Source: Impatiens glandulifera
Lineage: Eukaryota; Streptophyta; Magnoliopsida; Ericales; Balsaminaceae
Direction of reading: 5' to 3'
DNA length: 64,000 nucleotides
NCBI RefSeq assembly: GCF_907164915.1
Contig: NC_061867.1
Location: 50,099,852 to 50,163,851 of the forward strand
This document shows positions 37,590 to 49,634 of the stretch, one piece after another; position 1 is the stretch's first letter; every line of letters starts with the position of its first letter. A program made the position numbers and the translations under genes. The notes beneath the pieces are model-generated. The model was given only the letters and a program-made list of their open reading frames with translations, had not been told where the DNA came from and searched no databases.

Positions 37590-39800
37590 TACTACTATTA
37601 GAAAAAAAAAAAGATCATTCATAAATAAAAATCAATTTTAAATTATAAAAATCTCAAATCGCATTATTATAAAAATCTCAAATCGTATGTCAATCAATAC
37701 ATATCGGAGGTGGAAGGGGCATCCTATACATAAGCGCCTGTATAGCCTCTTATTGTGCACGCATCTGCACCTGTATAGTGTTTTGTTGTGCGATCATCTA
37801 CGCATCTAAAGTGTCCTATTGTGCGCGCATCTATTTCATCTTGTCTTACGGGGTCATGTTCTCCTCGCGCAACGCTTCCGTCTTTGACATTGTGACACCC
37901 GTGCGTTGTTGACGCTCGAGGAAAAAATTCCCCGTTGATCCTCTCTGAAGTGCGTTGGACGTACTCCCGATCTCATCCTAGTCACCCTCCCGTGTCCCTG
38001 TGGTCCTAAAGTAGCCTTAGACACTTTAAACGATGACAATCAGAGTTTGCTTTTAGCCGCTCGTGCATCACATTCTAGAATCATTTACAACAATGTTAGT
38101 AATTTTAAACTTATACATGCAAAATAAAACGATAAAAAAGATTAGAACTTACGACGGCCTACTAAACATGCGAAGAAGGCACATGAATCGGATCATCGAC
38201 GGTCACTCTCCTAGTATGAGTATGTATGAAGAATTCTGCATAATTGGGGGTTTGTCCAGTATTCCTCTCCTATACAAATAACATACATATCATTTGTTAG
38301 ATAATATGAAAATTTAATATTCTTACTAAAACTTATCATATGTCGCTCCACTTACAAATATGGTATGTTGCTGGTATAGTGGGTGTATACCACTTTTGCT
38401 CTGTTTCCGACGTTGGTCGTACATTTTTTCTGCAATTATAAGATAATTATAATTGTTAGTTAATAGTCGATTAAACATATAATGAATTAACAATGACTAT
38501 TATACCTGAAATTAATCGTGAAGTAGTGATGGTCAAGGAGATAATTCCAATCATCGTAGTCGAATTCAGGAGGAGAGTTTAATCTGATTATCTCCTCGTC
38601 TCCATTATGTGATTGGATGTAGTCCATTTTGTTCGTATATCCACCTATCCTATGTTTCTTCACATGTGTCATAACCCTATCTTTGTAGGTGTCAATGTGA
38701 TAGTGTGAAGACTCGAAAGGATCCTGAAAAATAACAACATATTTTAGGATTAAAATGTACACAAACCGTATACACTTGAAAAATATTACTCGGTTACCAC
38801 AAAAATACTGAACTTCTATGATATATATGACTAATCCGTAGTAATTTATCATTTTGGCCCATCGTTGCCAATTATTAAGACGCCATTATTTTGCGTGGTT
38901 AACCCATCGTCATGCTTCTCGGTGTTGAATTTATTCCCGTTTATTTTGCAAGAGTTATACTTCTTAGCATAATTTGTTGGGTCACTCCCAAGAATTTTTA
39001 GACTTAAAGTTCGATCTGATTCATCATTTAATTGCCCCACTTTTGTCTTGAAAACACTTATGTAAAGTTTATCGCGTTCAAGATTAGAAAAATTGAGTCG
39101 CCCTGTATTGGTCAACTCTTGCGTGAATTCGCTGCATATAATAAAATTTAATTGTAATTAGTTAATTACGAAATTCACACTTAGTCACTAATTAACTTAT
39201 GAACTCTTATTTGTAATATTGTTCGACTTCGAAATTATTTTTTTAAATATATATGTGAGCACGCTCCCAATCACCCGGTTCGTATGTGTAAAGTGTTGCA
39301 ATCGATAAATCTTCAATTGCCAAGAATATATAAAGTGTTGAAGTTGGTTGTATCGATGTCTCTATTGACTCGTGATCTTCTAAATATCGAGCACATAAAC
39401 TCATACTCTAGTGCAAAAGATAACTCTCACTAATTGACCCTTCATGAAAGTTTTTGTTTCGAAAGTACTTTTTTAAGGTACACATATATTGTTCAATTTG
39501 ATACATTCATCGATATTGGACAGTCCCCCTACCAAAGCCTCAAAGGCCAAGTGTATAGGCAAATGTACTGTTATATCAAATAATGAAGGTGGAAATATCT
39601 TTTCCGATTTACAAAGGGTCAAAACAATGTAATCCTATAACTCTTACAATTCATCTCAATTTAAGGATTTTTGACACAACAATCGAAAGAACCTAGACAA
39701 GTACACTAGAGTTTCGTACACATCATCCAGAAGTAAAGCACGTGTGGCAAGTGGAATCGAATACTGTAATAGGATGTGACAATAGTGATTCTTCAATTCG
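37590..39800 (-). mobile_element. CACTA (En/Spm) transposon fragment 2
   Basis: On the minus strand, coding-like pieces run from about 39115 down to 37800. They include GRLNFSNLERDKLYISVFKT, KHDDGLTTQNNG (38849-39115), then DPFESSHYHIDTYKDRVM and DYDDWNYLLDHHYF (38487-38740), then SGVRPTHFREDQRG (near 37920-37970). Three of these match parts of the element at 1-3045. The plus-strand 5' side (37589) has an ACTACTATTAG terminus-like string; the other end is cut off at repeat R copy 2. No intact frame remains. Confidence 0.65.
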
Positions 39801-39807
39801 GAAATTT

Positions 39808-40060
39808 TCAAATTCAAACTGTAAATATGAATTAGAGGGTGACTGGAACCTTACCAAGGCTTGAAGAACACTTCTCGATCCTTAGGGAAGCTTTCTTGAT
39901 GCTTAGATCCAAGTTTTAAGGCTTCAAACAGAAAATTCGAAAAATCTAAAAGCTTCAAGCTTTAATGGCAGATTTTAATTTTCTTCGATTTGAAGGTTAT
40001 GAGTTAGTTCATTGGATTCAGAATGACTCAATGGTATATTTATACTGTCCTTGAGTCGGT
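39808..40060. repeat. Dispersed repeat R, copy 2 (unfilled copia target site)
   Basis: Starts TTCAAATTCAAACTGTAAAT and runs uninterrupted through AAGCTTCAAGCTTTAATGGC at about 39951-39970. In copy 1 this point is split by the copia element with a duplicated AAGCT. It therefore shows the state before insertion. Confidence 0.85.
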
Positions 40061-41040
40061 GGAGGGTCCAAGTGACCTAAATCAATCAAAGTTCTTGGCT
40101 TAAGTTACCGAAATAGGGATGATTCATCCCTATTTTGATAGGTAGAAATGATCACCATCATAGGGTGATCATTCTAGGCTTTAAATCATCCGTTTTGGTT
40201 GACTAACGGTTGAGTTTTAACTTGGAAAAATCAACCACAGTTCTTCATCCTTATCCTCGCGGCGTCGCGATGAAGAAGAAGACCAAAGACCAAAACGACG
40301 TCGTTTAAGGCGCGTTTAGGCGTTCCGTTGAGCATCGTTGCGTTTGAGCGGTCCGTTAATGTCCTGGCTAAGGGGAGTTAGCCAATCTAGTGCCTCGCGC
40401 GCGTGCTTCTCCCCGGCTACAACGGACTACGCGGAGAGCTCTAAGGTGTTGGATGCGGTTCCAGCGTGCTGCAACTTTTCCTTATGTTTTCGGCTACAGC
40501 CGATTACAGATTTAATTTTATTTTAAAACCTTAAGGATTTGTTTAAAATTGATTTTTTTTCACCATTTTGACTTTATTTTTGATCTTTTTAAATACACAA
40601 AATATTAAAATAAATATTGCAAATATTTTATCAATTTATTTTTATAATTTTAGGATTAAATAAATAATTGTTTTAGATGAAATGATTACAACAATTCATT
40701 CTAAATTATTTATGTCTTCCATTAATTTTTCTAAAATATTTTTTTATATAAACGAGTACAACATTTATCCCAAATAATTTTATTGTTATTATTTTGATCA
40801 TTTTTTGTAATTAATTAGGCTTTATTTATTATAATAATTAGCCTAATTAATTATTTTTTGGCCATTTGGTTAATTTTTTTAATTTATTTTTTATAAAAAA
40901 TAAGTCAAATAGTTATTTTAGTATTATAAATTGGGATGTAAATTTTTAGTGCTTACATAGTGCCCTCTCGAGTCGAGTTTGAATACAAAAAACTGGTTTT
41001 TGAAAACTTGATTCGAGTATGAATTCTAACACTAAGTTAT
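40061..41040. other. Repeat-derived region, no gene
   Basis: Includes a GC-richer patch (40250-40460, with GCGGCGTCGCGATGAAG) and AT-rich DNA. The only open frame (40338-40526) is short, lacks a recognisable domain and overlaps the patch, so it is not called. It may be part of an old LTR. Confidence 0.4.
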
Positions 41041-42100
41041 CTAGCCCAATTTATAATGAAGGGGTTTAGAAAGATGGAACATGTAGTGTGCTGATTATTG
41101 GCGTGACCTGGTGATGTTGTGTATATCAGTTCGTCAAGGTGCGTCTAATCGTTGTTGTAAGTATCTTTCTTTGATGATTATCCTAACATGGATAACTCTT
41201 GGGAATCCTGTTTTACAGAACTTAACAAAGTACCCGTAAAATCCATGGGAGAATGATAATCATGGGTATTGAAACATCAATTCATGTTTAGCATGAATAT
41301 CAACAGATGATTCATGTTTTAGTCATGTATAAAGTTAAAGTTATTTGTCAAGAAGTATTAAGGGAAGATGGAAGTTTTAATAAATTTCATGTAGGTCACT
41401 AACAAGTAACATTTTCAAGGTGATCATAAACATATGATCATGAGACTCATCAATAAATAAGTCTTGGTGGGAAAGCCAACAAACTTTCTTATGGGTCTTG
41501 CTATCATGTGATCATGTATATTTGATCATAGCATCGTCAATGTTTATCGCGGAGGTTAACAAACTTTCCGTGAAAATCACTCACATGGAAGGTTGAGAAC
41601 GATCATGTATAAATGATCGTAGTGTTATCAACCGATAGACTTTCATGTCATTGTGAATTGGGAACAAAACATTTATCGAAGTAACGGGGTCGTATCAAAG
41701 AACAGGACGTGTTCAGAGAACATAACTTTATCAGAATACTTACCGTGAAATAGGATTTGAACAGGATCATGTACAAACAATTGTTGTGCTTGTTGACAAA
41801 CAAGGCTTTAATACCTATCGAGTGATAGAGTTTGCTCGAGTATGTTATCAAGAGACGAGGTTTTGTTACCTATTGACAAATAGGGTTTACAAACAGAATA
41901 GTGTACTAATGATTAGCGCACATATTCACATATAGGCTTTCTAGTGGAACCATGTACAAATGATATAATGTCCTATTGACAACTAATGTTTACAGACAGA
42001 ATCGTGTACGAACGATTAATGCACATATTAACCGATAGTGTTTCTAACGGAACCATATACAAATGATATCTCAACCTATTGACAAATATGATTTAAATAC
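41041..42100. repeat. Diffuse repeat region with ATGTACAAATGAT motifs
   Basis: Recurrent phrases such as CATGTACAAATGATAT, CCTATTGACAAATAGGGTTT and GCACATATTAACCGATAG recur at about 120-bp intervals with many changes (41750-42080). An earlier part has GATCATGTATATTTGATCAT. No coding sequence. Confidence 0.5.
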
Positions 42101-42104
42101 GTTG

Positions 42105-42860
42105 TTAATCAATCTCTACATCTTTTCATTGATGATAAAAAAATAAAAATAAAAATTATTTGAAAAAGGTAAGAATTTATTTTAAAAAATATTAGTTAAT
42201 ATATATACAGTAATTATGTATTTTTATAAATTAATTATTTTAAAAATATATATTATTAATTTAAAAATAATAATAAATAAGTGACATATCATTCAAAAAA
42301 AAAAAACATAAAAAACACACATAAAAATGGTTGTCTTATATGATTTACCCTCTATCAAATTAGTTATAATACTTATTTATAATTAAAATTAATGCATATA
42401 GAATTAAGAATAACAAGTATTTGGTAATCGTTTATAAAAAATTAATATTATATTTATTTTAAAAAACACAACATATAGAATTAACAATGCAAAAATTGCG
42501 GTGACTATACACCAATAAGATAGTTACCTGTTTTAATTATAAAATTAATGTTATAAATATTGTAATGATATATCATATCCAAATAATAAGTTAATTGAAA
42601 TCAAATATTATTTGTTAATGAATAATATTATAAATTAAAATAATAAATAATTTAAAACATGTTAAAATAATATAAAATGTTTATTTTTATTTTTATTAAT
42701 TTTAAAAATAATTTAATTATTATTTTTTATATAAATAAAAATTGAAGACAAACTAATATTTAAAACTAATTTATGTAAGAAATATTGACAATAAAAAATA
42801 AAATGTAAATATATTTGAAAAAAAAAAGGAAAAACTTAAGACCGTTAATATTGACGCGTA
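42105..42860. repeat. AT-rich segmental repeat, copy A3 (upstream of NAC gene)
   Basis: Collinear with copy A1 (31935-32645), from TTAATCAATCTCTACATCTT through GACTATACACCAATAAGATA to TAAAATGTAAATATATTTGA and AAGACCGTTAATATTGACGC. It ends about 185 bp before the NAC start codon, so the NAC promoter sequence probably overlaps it and exists in three copies. Confidence 0.7.
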
Positions 42861-42879
42861 TATATTTTCCTTCTCCCTC

Positions 42880-42910
42880 CGTCGCTTGGTCGCTTGGTCG
42901 CTTGATCTTT
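42880..42910. repeat. CGCTTGGT short tandem repeat in NAC 5' leader
   Basis: About three 8-bp CGCTTGGT units followed by CGCTTGATC, ahead of a CT-rich leader and (ATCA)n-like bases at about 42985-43000. Confidence 0.7.
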
Positions 42911-43045
42911 CGGTCTATTTGTCTTTGTTTGGTTCTCCTTCTGAAGAATTCGTTGTTTGGTGATTTTGGAATTGAATCTTCGATCGATCAATCAATCAAT
43001 CTTCAGACTCTATCTAGTTCGGACAACTAACTTGCGATATCAATA

Positions 43046-44170
43046 ATGGGTATTCCTGGAATGAGATTCCATCCAACTGACGTCGAACTGATCAAGTATT
43101 ATCTCAGAAGGAAAATGTTGAAGAAACGACTTCCGGGTGTTATTTCTGAAGTTAACATTTACGATTTCCTTCCATGGGATCTTCCAGGTACGTACGTACA
43201 CGAGTACGTAATTTGATCTTCTTCTTCCGGCCGGTGTCTTGATTAATTACTAATTAATATCTAATTATCTTCTTCAGATAAAGCTTGCTGGAAGAGTAGC
43301 GATCTAGAATGGTATTTCTTTTGTCCTAAGGTGAAAAGGTATTCGAGCGGAGTAAGGGCAAAACGTTCTACCGAAAAGGGATATTGGAAATCTACCGGAA
43401 AGGATAGGATTGTTCGGCAGAAGAATGGGGGGAGCAGGGGGGAAACTGTTGTTGGGATGATCAAAACTCTGGTTTTTCACCTTGGCCATGCTCCCAAAGG
43501 GGAAAGAACGGATTGGATCATTCATGAATATAGAACTCATCAAGATCCATCATTGACTGCTGCAGGGGTTGTTGATCTGGTATGTATGTTTTTATGTATG
43601 TATGTATTCATGTACATTTACAATTCTGTTGATTCGTGTTTTCTAAATTCCCTGTCTTTTCTTCGTACTTGCATATAGGATTTGTATGTTGTATGCAAAT
43701 TGTTCAAGAAGAGTGGTTTAGGCCCTAAAAACGGTGAACAACATGGAGCACCAATCAACGAGGAAGAATGGGACGATGACAACATTGCAGAAGTCTTCTT
43801 GAATCAATCCTCCTCGTCGTCGGAACTTCATTCTTGTGTTGAAGATGATATTCAAGACTCCTCCTCCCCCCCTGTTAAGCCTGAAAATCTTCTTTGCAAT
43901 GAAGTTGTTGATCATGTACCTGCTGCTGCTGGTATAGGAGAAGGAGGAGTTGGGAATGCTATAAATCATGACATATTTGTTGATGCTCATGGTCATGGTC
44001 ATGGTCATGGTCATGGTCATGGTCATGGTCATGGTCATGGTCATGGTCATGGAGGAGGAGGAGGGGATGATGAAAGTGATATATTTGCTGGATTAGAATT
44101 CTTGGATGAGTGGAATGGTCATTTCAACGGTGGAGGTTTCTCTGATTTGCTTAATTTTTCACTCATTTGA
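43046..44170 (+). CDS. NAC domain transcription factor with poly(His-Gly) tail
   Basis: Exons 43046-43187, 43278-43579 and 43679-44170 join in phase to 311 residues, with GT..AG borders. The NAC domain fills about residues 3-160: A = [19 protein letters not shown] = [14 protein letters not shown] = [20 protein letters not shown] followed by [11 protein letters not shown] = [20 protein letters not shown] followed by DWIIHEYR, E = [16 protein letters not shown] proteins bind DNA as dimers and act in the nucleus; sub-domains A and D resemble the ANAC082/ANAC103 type, but I cannot fix the orthologue. The C-terminal region is acidic ([19 protein letters not shown]), as in activation domains, and has an eleven-unit His-Gly run (about residues 252-272). 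No transmembrane segment is seen at the end. Confidence 0.92.
43986..44051 (+). repeat. (CATGGT)n in-frame microsatellite encoding (HG)n
   Basis: Eleven pure CATGGT hexamers inside NAC exon 3, followed by CAT GGA GGA GGA GGA. Hexamers preserve frame, so the (HG)n tract can change length without breaking the protein. Confidence 0.95.
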
Positions 44171-44929
44171 AGCTGGGGTTAGGACTTAGGATAGGATTAA
44201 TCTCTATATTATATATTTTAACTCTAGAGAGTCAAATTTTGTGTTCCATTTTTTCAATTGTAATTGATAATATTCAATGGAAAATTATTCATCTTTCATT
44301 ATATAATCTACTGATTAAGTTTGTTTTTTGTTTGTGCACTTAAGAGCATATCATTAACTGTAATTAATGTTTCTTAATGTTCAAATAGTTCATTGAAATG
44401 AAAAGGACAAAAAATGTTTATAAGAATATCAATTATGATTTTACTTTAAGGTGACCCTACTTTAATTGCATTTTTAATAAATTGAAGATACTTAAAAAAA
44501 ACACTTGTGAAGATTTATGAATATAAACTTTAATATTAAAAAATATAGCTAACACAAATATGAATTAAGTAGGATAGGATAATGTTTTTACTATATTGTG
44601 TTTTTAATATAATTAGTAGTAGGGGAGGTGAAAATGGTAAACCAACTCATATTTAACCTAAATTACTTATTATCCAACTCATATTAATGAATAATATAGA
44701 TCGGGTAATCCAAACTAAATCTTAGTTTGTAACACATTTATTACGTTTTTTACTCGTTTAATATTTAACATGTTTTTTATCTGTTTAACAATTATTTGAT
44801 TTGTTTTACCTAATTTAATATCTTTTAGACTTATTTAATACATTTTTAGCTCGTTTAACTAATATTTGATTCGTTTCACCTGTTTTGACTCACTTATTAC
44901 GTTTTTAGTTTTAATAAATATGTAACTCA
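44171..44929. other. NAC 3' flank, AT-rich
   Basis: Non-coding. From about 44640 on, imprecise ATTTAACATGTTTTTTAT phrases begin that grade into the minisatellite. Confidence 0.5.
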
Positions 44930-46260
44930 TTTTAATACATTTCACACGGTCTTGACACGTTTAACACGTTTTTGCACGCTTCTCACGTTTTGGCACGTTT
45001 AACACATTTTTGACATATTTAACACGTTTTTGGCACGTTTAACACGTTTTTGACATGTATAACATGTTTTGCACGTTTTCACACGTTTAATACGTTTATG
45101 ACACTTCTTCCCCAAAAAAACATTTTTGACACGTTTAAACACGTTTTTGACAAGTTTAACACGTTTTGGTACGTTTAACACGATTTGGCACGTTTAACAC
45201 GATTCGGCACGTTTAACACGATTCGGCACGTTTAACACGATTCGGCACGTTTAACACGATTCGGCACGTTTAACACGATTCGGCACGTTTAACACGATTC
45301 GGCACGTCTAATACGATTCGGCACGTTTGACAAGATTCGGCACGTTTAACACGATTCGACACGTTTAACACGATTCGACACGTTTGACAAGATTCAACAC
45401 GTTTAACATGATTGGACAAATTAAACACATTTTTGGAACGGTTAACACATTTTTGGCACGTTTAACAAAAAATTTCATGTTTAACACGTTTTGACACGTT
45501 TAACACGTTTTTGACATATGTAACATGTTTAACACGTTTTCACACGTTTAATACGTTTCTAGCACTTCCCCCCCCCAAAAAAAAATTACGTTTATGGCAC
45601 AATCAACACGTTTTGACACGTTTAACACGTTTAGTACGTTTTTTTATAAGTTTAACACATTTTTAGCACGTTTAACACGTTTGGATCATTTAAATACGTT
45701 TTTTTGATAAGTTTAACACATTTTTGGCTCGTTTAAACACGTTTTTGATAAGTTTAACACGTTTTTGGCACGTTTAACATTATTCGGCACGTTTAACACG
45801 TTTATGACATGCGTAACATGTTTAGCACTTTCCAAAAAAAAAACATTTTTGGCACATTTAACACGTTTAACACATTTGGTACGTTTTTGATAAGTTTAGC
45901 ACGTTTAACACGTTTAGAACATTTAAACACATTTTTGGCACGTTTTTGATAAATCTAGCACGTTTAACACGTTTGGAACATTTAAACACGTTTTTGGCAC
46001 ATTTAACACGATTTGGCACGTTTAACACGATTTGGCACGTTTAACACGATTTGACAAGTTTAACATGTTTTTGGCACGGTTAACATATTTTTAGCACATT
46101 TAACACGTTTTTGATACGTTTAACACGTTTTGGTACATTTGTCACATTTTGGCACATTTAGCAGGCTTTTTGGTATGTTTAACACGTTTAACATATTTTC
46201 GACATGTTTAACACATTTTGGCATGTTTAACACACTTGTGACAAATTAAATATTATTGGT
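44930..46260. repeat. Degenerate minisatellite with CACGTTTAACACG core
   Basis: About 60 imperfect units of 19-21 bp of the type TTGGCACGTTTAACACGTTT. The section 45181-45345 is the most regular, with seven near-perfect 19-bp TTCGGCACGTTTAACACGA units. The rest has drifted toward AT. Apparent open frames here are repeat artefacts. The core includes ACGT and a CACGTT-like box. Confidence 0.9.
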
Positions 46261-46789
46261 TCGTTTAATTTGTTTTTTGCTCCATCTAATACGACTTTGA
46301 CATTATTATACGATTTTTGATCCATTTAACATAATTTTGATTATCTTAAAATTATTTTGATATTTTAATTACTAAATTGTTGAAGAAATAATAGGTGAGA
46401 TTAATATGGATTATTTAAATAATTCATAATAAACACAGTTTTGAATATGGTAAACTCCGTTAATTTTCATAAATAAATTAATTTATTAAAGAGTTTTAGA
46501 ATAATAGTGTTTTAATTTGTTAGTTCTGTATGGTTAAACTATAATGTCCAAATATATTATTAATGAGTTTTAAAATTTTCAATTATTTTTCATTTGACTG
46601 TAATGGAGATCAACGTAGTAAAAATCGAGATAGTGTATTAGAGTTGGAAGATGGTTAGTTTATATTGGATTGATAAGATAGAATTAAATTAAATTTATTT
46701 AATTTAGGTAATTTGTGTAACCCTAACCCAAATTAACTTACCAAAGAGTTTGGGTTAGGGTTGGGGTTTAGGTCAACCTAAGATAGGTT
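46261..46789. other. AT-rich spacer, no gene
   Basis: No frame or motif of note on either strand. Confidence 0.5.
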
Positions 46790-47505
46790 CACCCCTAATG
46801 TCCACCCATGACCGACCTTCAACTATGTGTCCTAGGACCACCTCTCTCAAGGGCACAAAAGAAAATGCACTAAAAATGTTTGAACTTTGGGCAACATGTA
46901 TTAACTTAATATATAACAAACTATATTATTTGTTTTTATTGATAATAATACAAAAACATTTGCTTCTCATTACTTTGGAAAATGAGGAGACCATTGGCAA
47001 TCTTTTTGGGGACTACTCATTTGCTTTCTTTCTTAGAGTAAGTTCTCCACATTAATGAGTCTCCTTAACTTCCCAAAAGAATGCACTTCAAATGTCTTCA
47101 AGTGCTTCTTTACAAACATTGTTTATCATATTTGGATGGAGAGGAGCGCAAAAAAAAATTTAAGGGTTCGAAATTATGTGGAGTTCATTTGGAATGAAAT
47201 TATCGTTGATGGATACTCACTCATTCGAACGTGAAAGCAAATTCCCACTTGTGAAAAAATTGGTTGATTTATCAAAGATGGAGTATTGCATATGAGAAAG
47301 TCACTCTTACATCTACTTTCAAAGCGCTCTAAGCTTAGTTGTTTGTGTCATTCACTTTTGTTTTTATTGTAGTTGTTTTTTCTGTTTTCATCTTGTTGGT
47401 TCATTCATTTTTGGAAAAGGCTTGTTCTACCTGAAATCTTGTAATCTTATATCCTTTTTGGGTGTTTATTATTTAATGACATTATGTCGTTTTCTTAAAA
47501 AAAAC
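46790..47505 (+). mobile_element. LINE 3'-end fragment with poly(A)
   Basis: Near 47110-47160 the plus strand reads CFFTNIVYHIWMERSAKKNL, the C-terminal pattern of plant LINE polyproteins (YxIWxERNxR). It is followed by a 3' non-coding tail rich in T (47330-47480) and a terminal TTCTTAAAAAAAA. Stops interrupt the frame. The 5' limit is uncertain. Confidence 0.65.
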
Positions 47506-47800
47506 TATTATAATTTTTCCGGCTTATGACATCCCAAACCTGTAGGCCGTCCGTCCATAGTTTCGTCTTTGAAACCATAAAACTAACACGGAGAATGATT
47601 AGGCATCGATTTTCATGGTGTTTGTTGTTGTTGAACATATTCCTCGCAAAAGTTCTTAGATAGTTCTAGAATAGAGAGAATATCCTTGCATGCATTATCA
47701 AGGTAAACGCTCTTTCTCGGGCTTTATAATAGGTAATAAAAACAATTATTATATAAAAATTTATATTCATAATAGTCCAAATATTGTGCAATTATCTATC

Positions 47801-47841
<41 letters not shown>

Positions 47842-47929
47842 CATGGTCACTTATGGAAAAAATATATTTTTTAAAACAGAATACTCTCATAACTAATTGA
47901 GTATAAGAGAGGAGCAAAATAAAATGAAA
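47506..47929. other. Spacer between LINE and Helitron
   Basis: Contains a (TA)n run at about 47804-47839 and no gene. Confidence 0.5.
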
Positions 47930-48888
47930 TCTATATATATATAATGATGCTTAATTTTGAAAGTGTCCGGATTGCCGGGTCGAGAGTTGTGGTTAATTTT
48001 GATATATATGTGAGAGTAAATGGATACTTGGGTCGGATTGTGGGTTCACCCGCCCATAAACTTAAAACGGTTAAAAATAAAATTAAAAATGTTATAGGTA
48101 TGGTTCAAACTCGCATCCTAACAAAACAAGTACAACTCTTTAACCAACTAGGCTAATAACATTTTATATTTTAATTTAACACCAAATTTGATGAACGCGG
48201 AACGTTGTAACAATATAAGTTCAACTTTTTAACTAACTAATATATATATATATATATATATAATGATGCTTAATTTTGAAAGTGTCCGGATTGCCGGGTC
48301 GAGAGCTGTGGTTAATTTGGATATATATGTGAGAGTAAATGGATACTTGGGTCGGATTGTGGGTTCACCCGCCCATAAACTTAAAACGGTTAAAAATAAA
48401 ATTAAAAATGCTATAGGTATGGTTCGAACTCGCAACCTAACAAAACAAGTATAACTCTTTAATCAACTAGGCTAATAACATTTTATATTCTAAATTCAAC
48501 ACCAAATTTGATGAACGCGGAACGTTGTAACAATATAAGTTCAACTTTTTAACTACTAATCTATATATATATATATAATGATGCTTAATTTTGAAAGTGT
48601 CCGGATTGCCGAGTCAAGAGTTGTGGTTAATTTGGATATATATGTGAGAGTAAATGGATACTTGGGTCGGATTGTGGGTTCACCCGCCCATAAACTTAAA
48701 ACGGTTAAAAATAAAATTAAAAATGCTATAGGTATGGTTCGAACTCGCAACCTAACAAAACAAATACAACTCTTTAACCAACTAGGCTAATAACATTTTA
48801 TATTTTAAATTCAACACCAAATTTGATGAACGCGGAACGTTCTAACAATATATTTTTATCCGTGTGCATCGCACGGGGATCTTCCTAG
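47930..48888 (+). mobile_element. Non-autonomous Helitron with three internal tandem units
   Basis: Starts TCTATATATATATAATGATG, a typical plant Helitron 5' end, directly after an A at 47929. Ends with a hairpin (CCGTGTGCATCGCACGGGG at 48860-48878), then ATCTTCCTAG, followed by T at 48889. The A|T insertion pattern, 5' TC, 3' hairpin and CTAG terminus fit the superfamily. It has no Rep/helicase coding sequence. The whole body consists of about three 315-bp direct units (see separate entry). Confidence 0.85.
47938..48850. repeat. Three tandem 315-bp units within the Helitron
   Basis: Units start at about 47942, 48261 and 48576, each with TAATGATGCTTAATTTTGAA and ending near GATGAACGCGGAACGTTGTA. 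Each repeats the Helitron 5' end, so the array looks like head-to-tail copies of the 5' end and body sharing one 3' end. Confidence 0.85.
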
Positions 48889-48889
48889 T

Positions 48890-49634
48890 TGAAATAACGA
48901 TGCAAGACAAGTTTTAGCATGAAAACCTCTCTTCAAAATTGAGAGTAAAAAATAACGGGACACATGAACATGTCACTTAACTATCCACTATCATCAACAA
49001 TGTTACAAGTAAGAGTTCACTCTAAATATAACAAAACTAGAAATTTTGCATCAAGATTACACAACAATCTTGACAAATAACAATAGATAACAGAAAGAGC
49101 AAAATCAATCAACTTTATCAATTTTACAATTCTGGTTTCTCTTCTTTAACTTAGAAGTATGAGAAAACAGATCTTTACCGTTCAGAACGTAACCCCGGAA
49201 ATAATCAACAAATTGTCAATGTTTGAAATCGATCAAACGGTGCAAACTCTTATAAACGAAAATCTTCTTCCGCTACAACCTCAATCCCCTGAATATATTT
49301 TTGCTTCATTCTCTCTTATTGTTCTGTAAAATCGATATAAATAAAGCTCACAATAAATTGGATCCCTCCAACTAGAAAGAATGACAAAACTCAACCGTGT
49401 CACGATCTTATAATTTTCACTTTATTTAAGAAATCTTAAACAATAATACGAACACTATTTTTAATATTTAGTTTCATATAAAATAATATATTTATCTATT
49501 TTTTTTAATGTATAAACTACAAACTAGAGTGTCTGGTCGGTCTATGCTAAACTCGAGATGATAAAAAAAACATATTTTTATTCGAAAAAATACATTAAAC
49601 AAAATTATTTACAAATAATCAATCAATTCATATT
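48890..49634. other. Spacer between Helitron and solo LTR
   Basis: Mostly non-coding. It contains one 56-codon open frame (see next entry). This is probably part of the original upstream region of the polyol transporter before the LTR inserted. Confidence 0.5.
49159..49329 (+). CDS. Small open frame, 56 residues, unrecognised
   Basis: ATG at 49159 to TAA at 49327-49329 gives a 56-residue frame starting MRKQIFTVQNVTPEIINKLS and ending LIVL. Base composition here is somewhat less AT-rich than its flanks and codon use looks unforced. There is no domain I recognise and no upstream splice acceptor that clearly extends it. It could be an exon remnant of a larger gene or chance. Confidence 0.25.
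   Translation: MRKQIFTVQNVTPEIINKLSMFEIDQTVQTLINENLLPLQPQSPEYIFASFSLIVL

Noticed and set aside
42815..43030. 71-codon frame upstream of the NAC gene
   Set aside because: Lies in the CT-rich leader and repeat A3, no domain, and ends just before the NAC ATG.
45181..45345. Regular short repeats resembling a CRISPR array
   Set aside because: Units are head-to-tail with no spacers, and the genome is a plant's.
47944..48790. Three similar open frames of 63-70 codons
   Set aside because: They are the same reading of the three Helitron units, without domain or conserved function.
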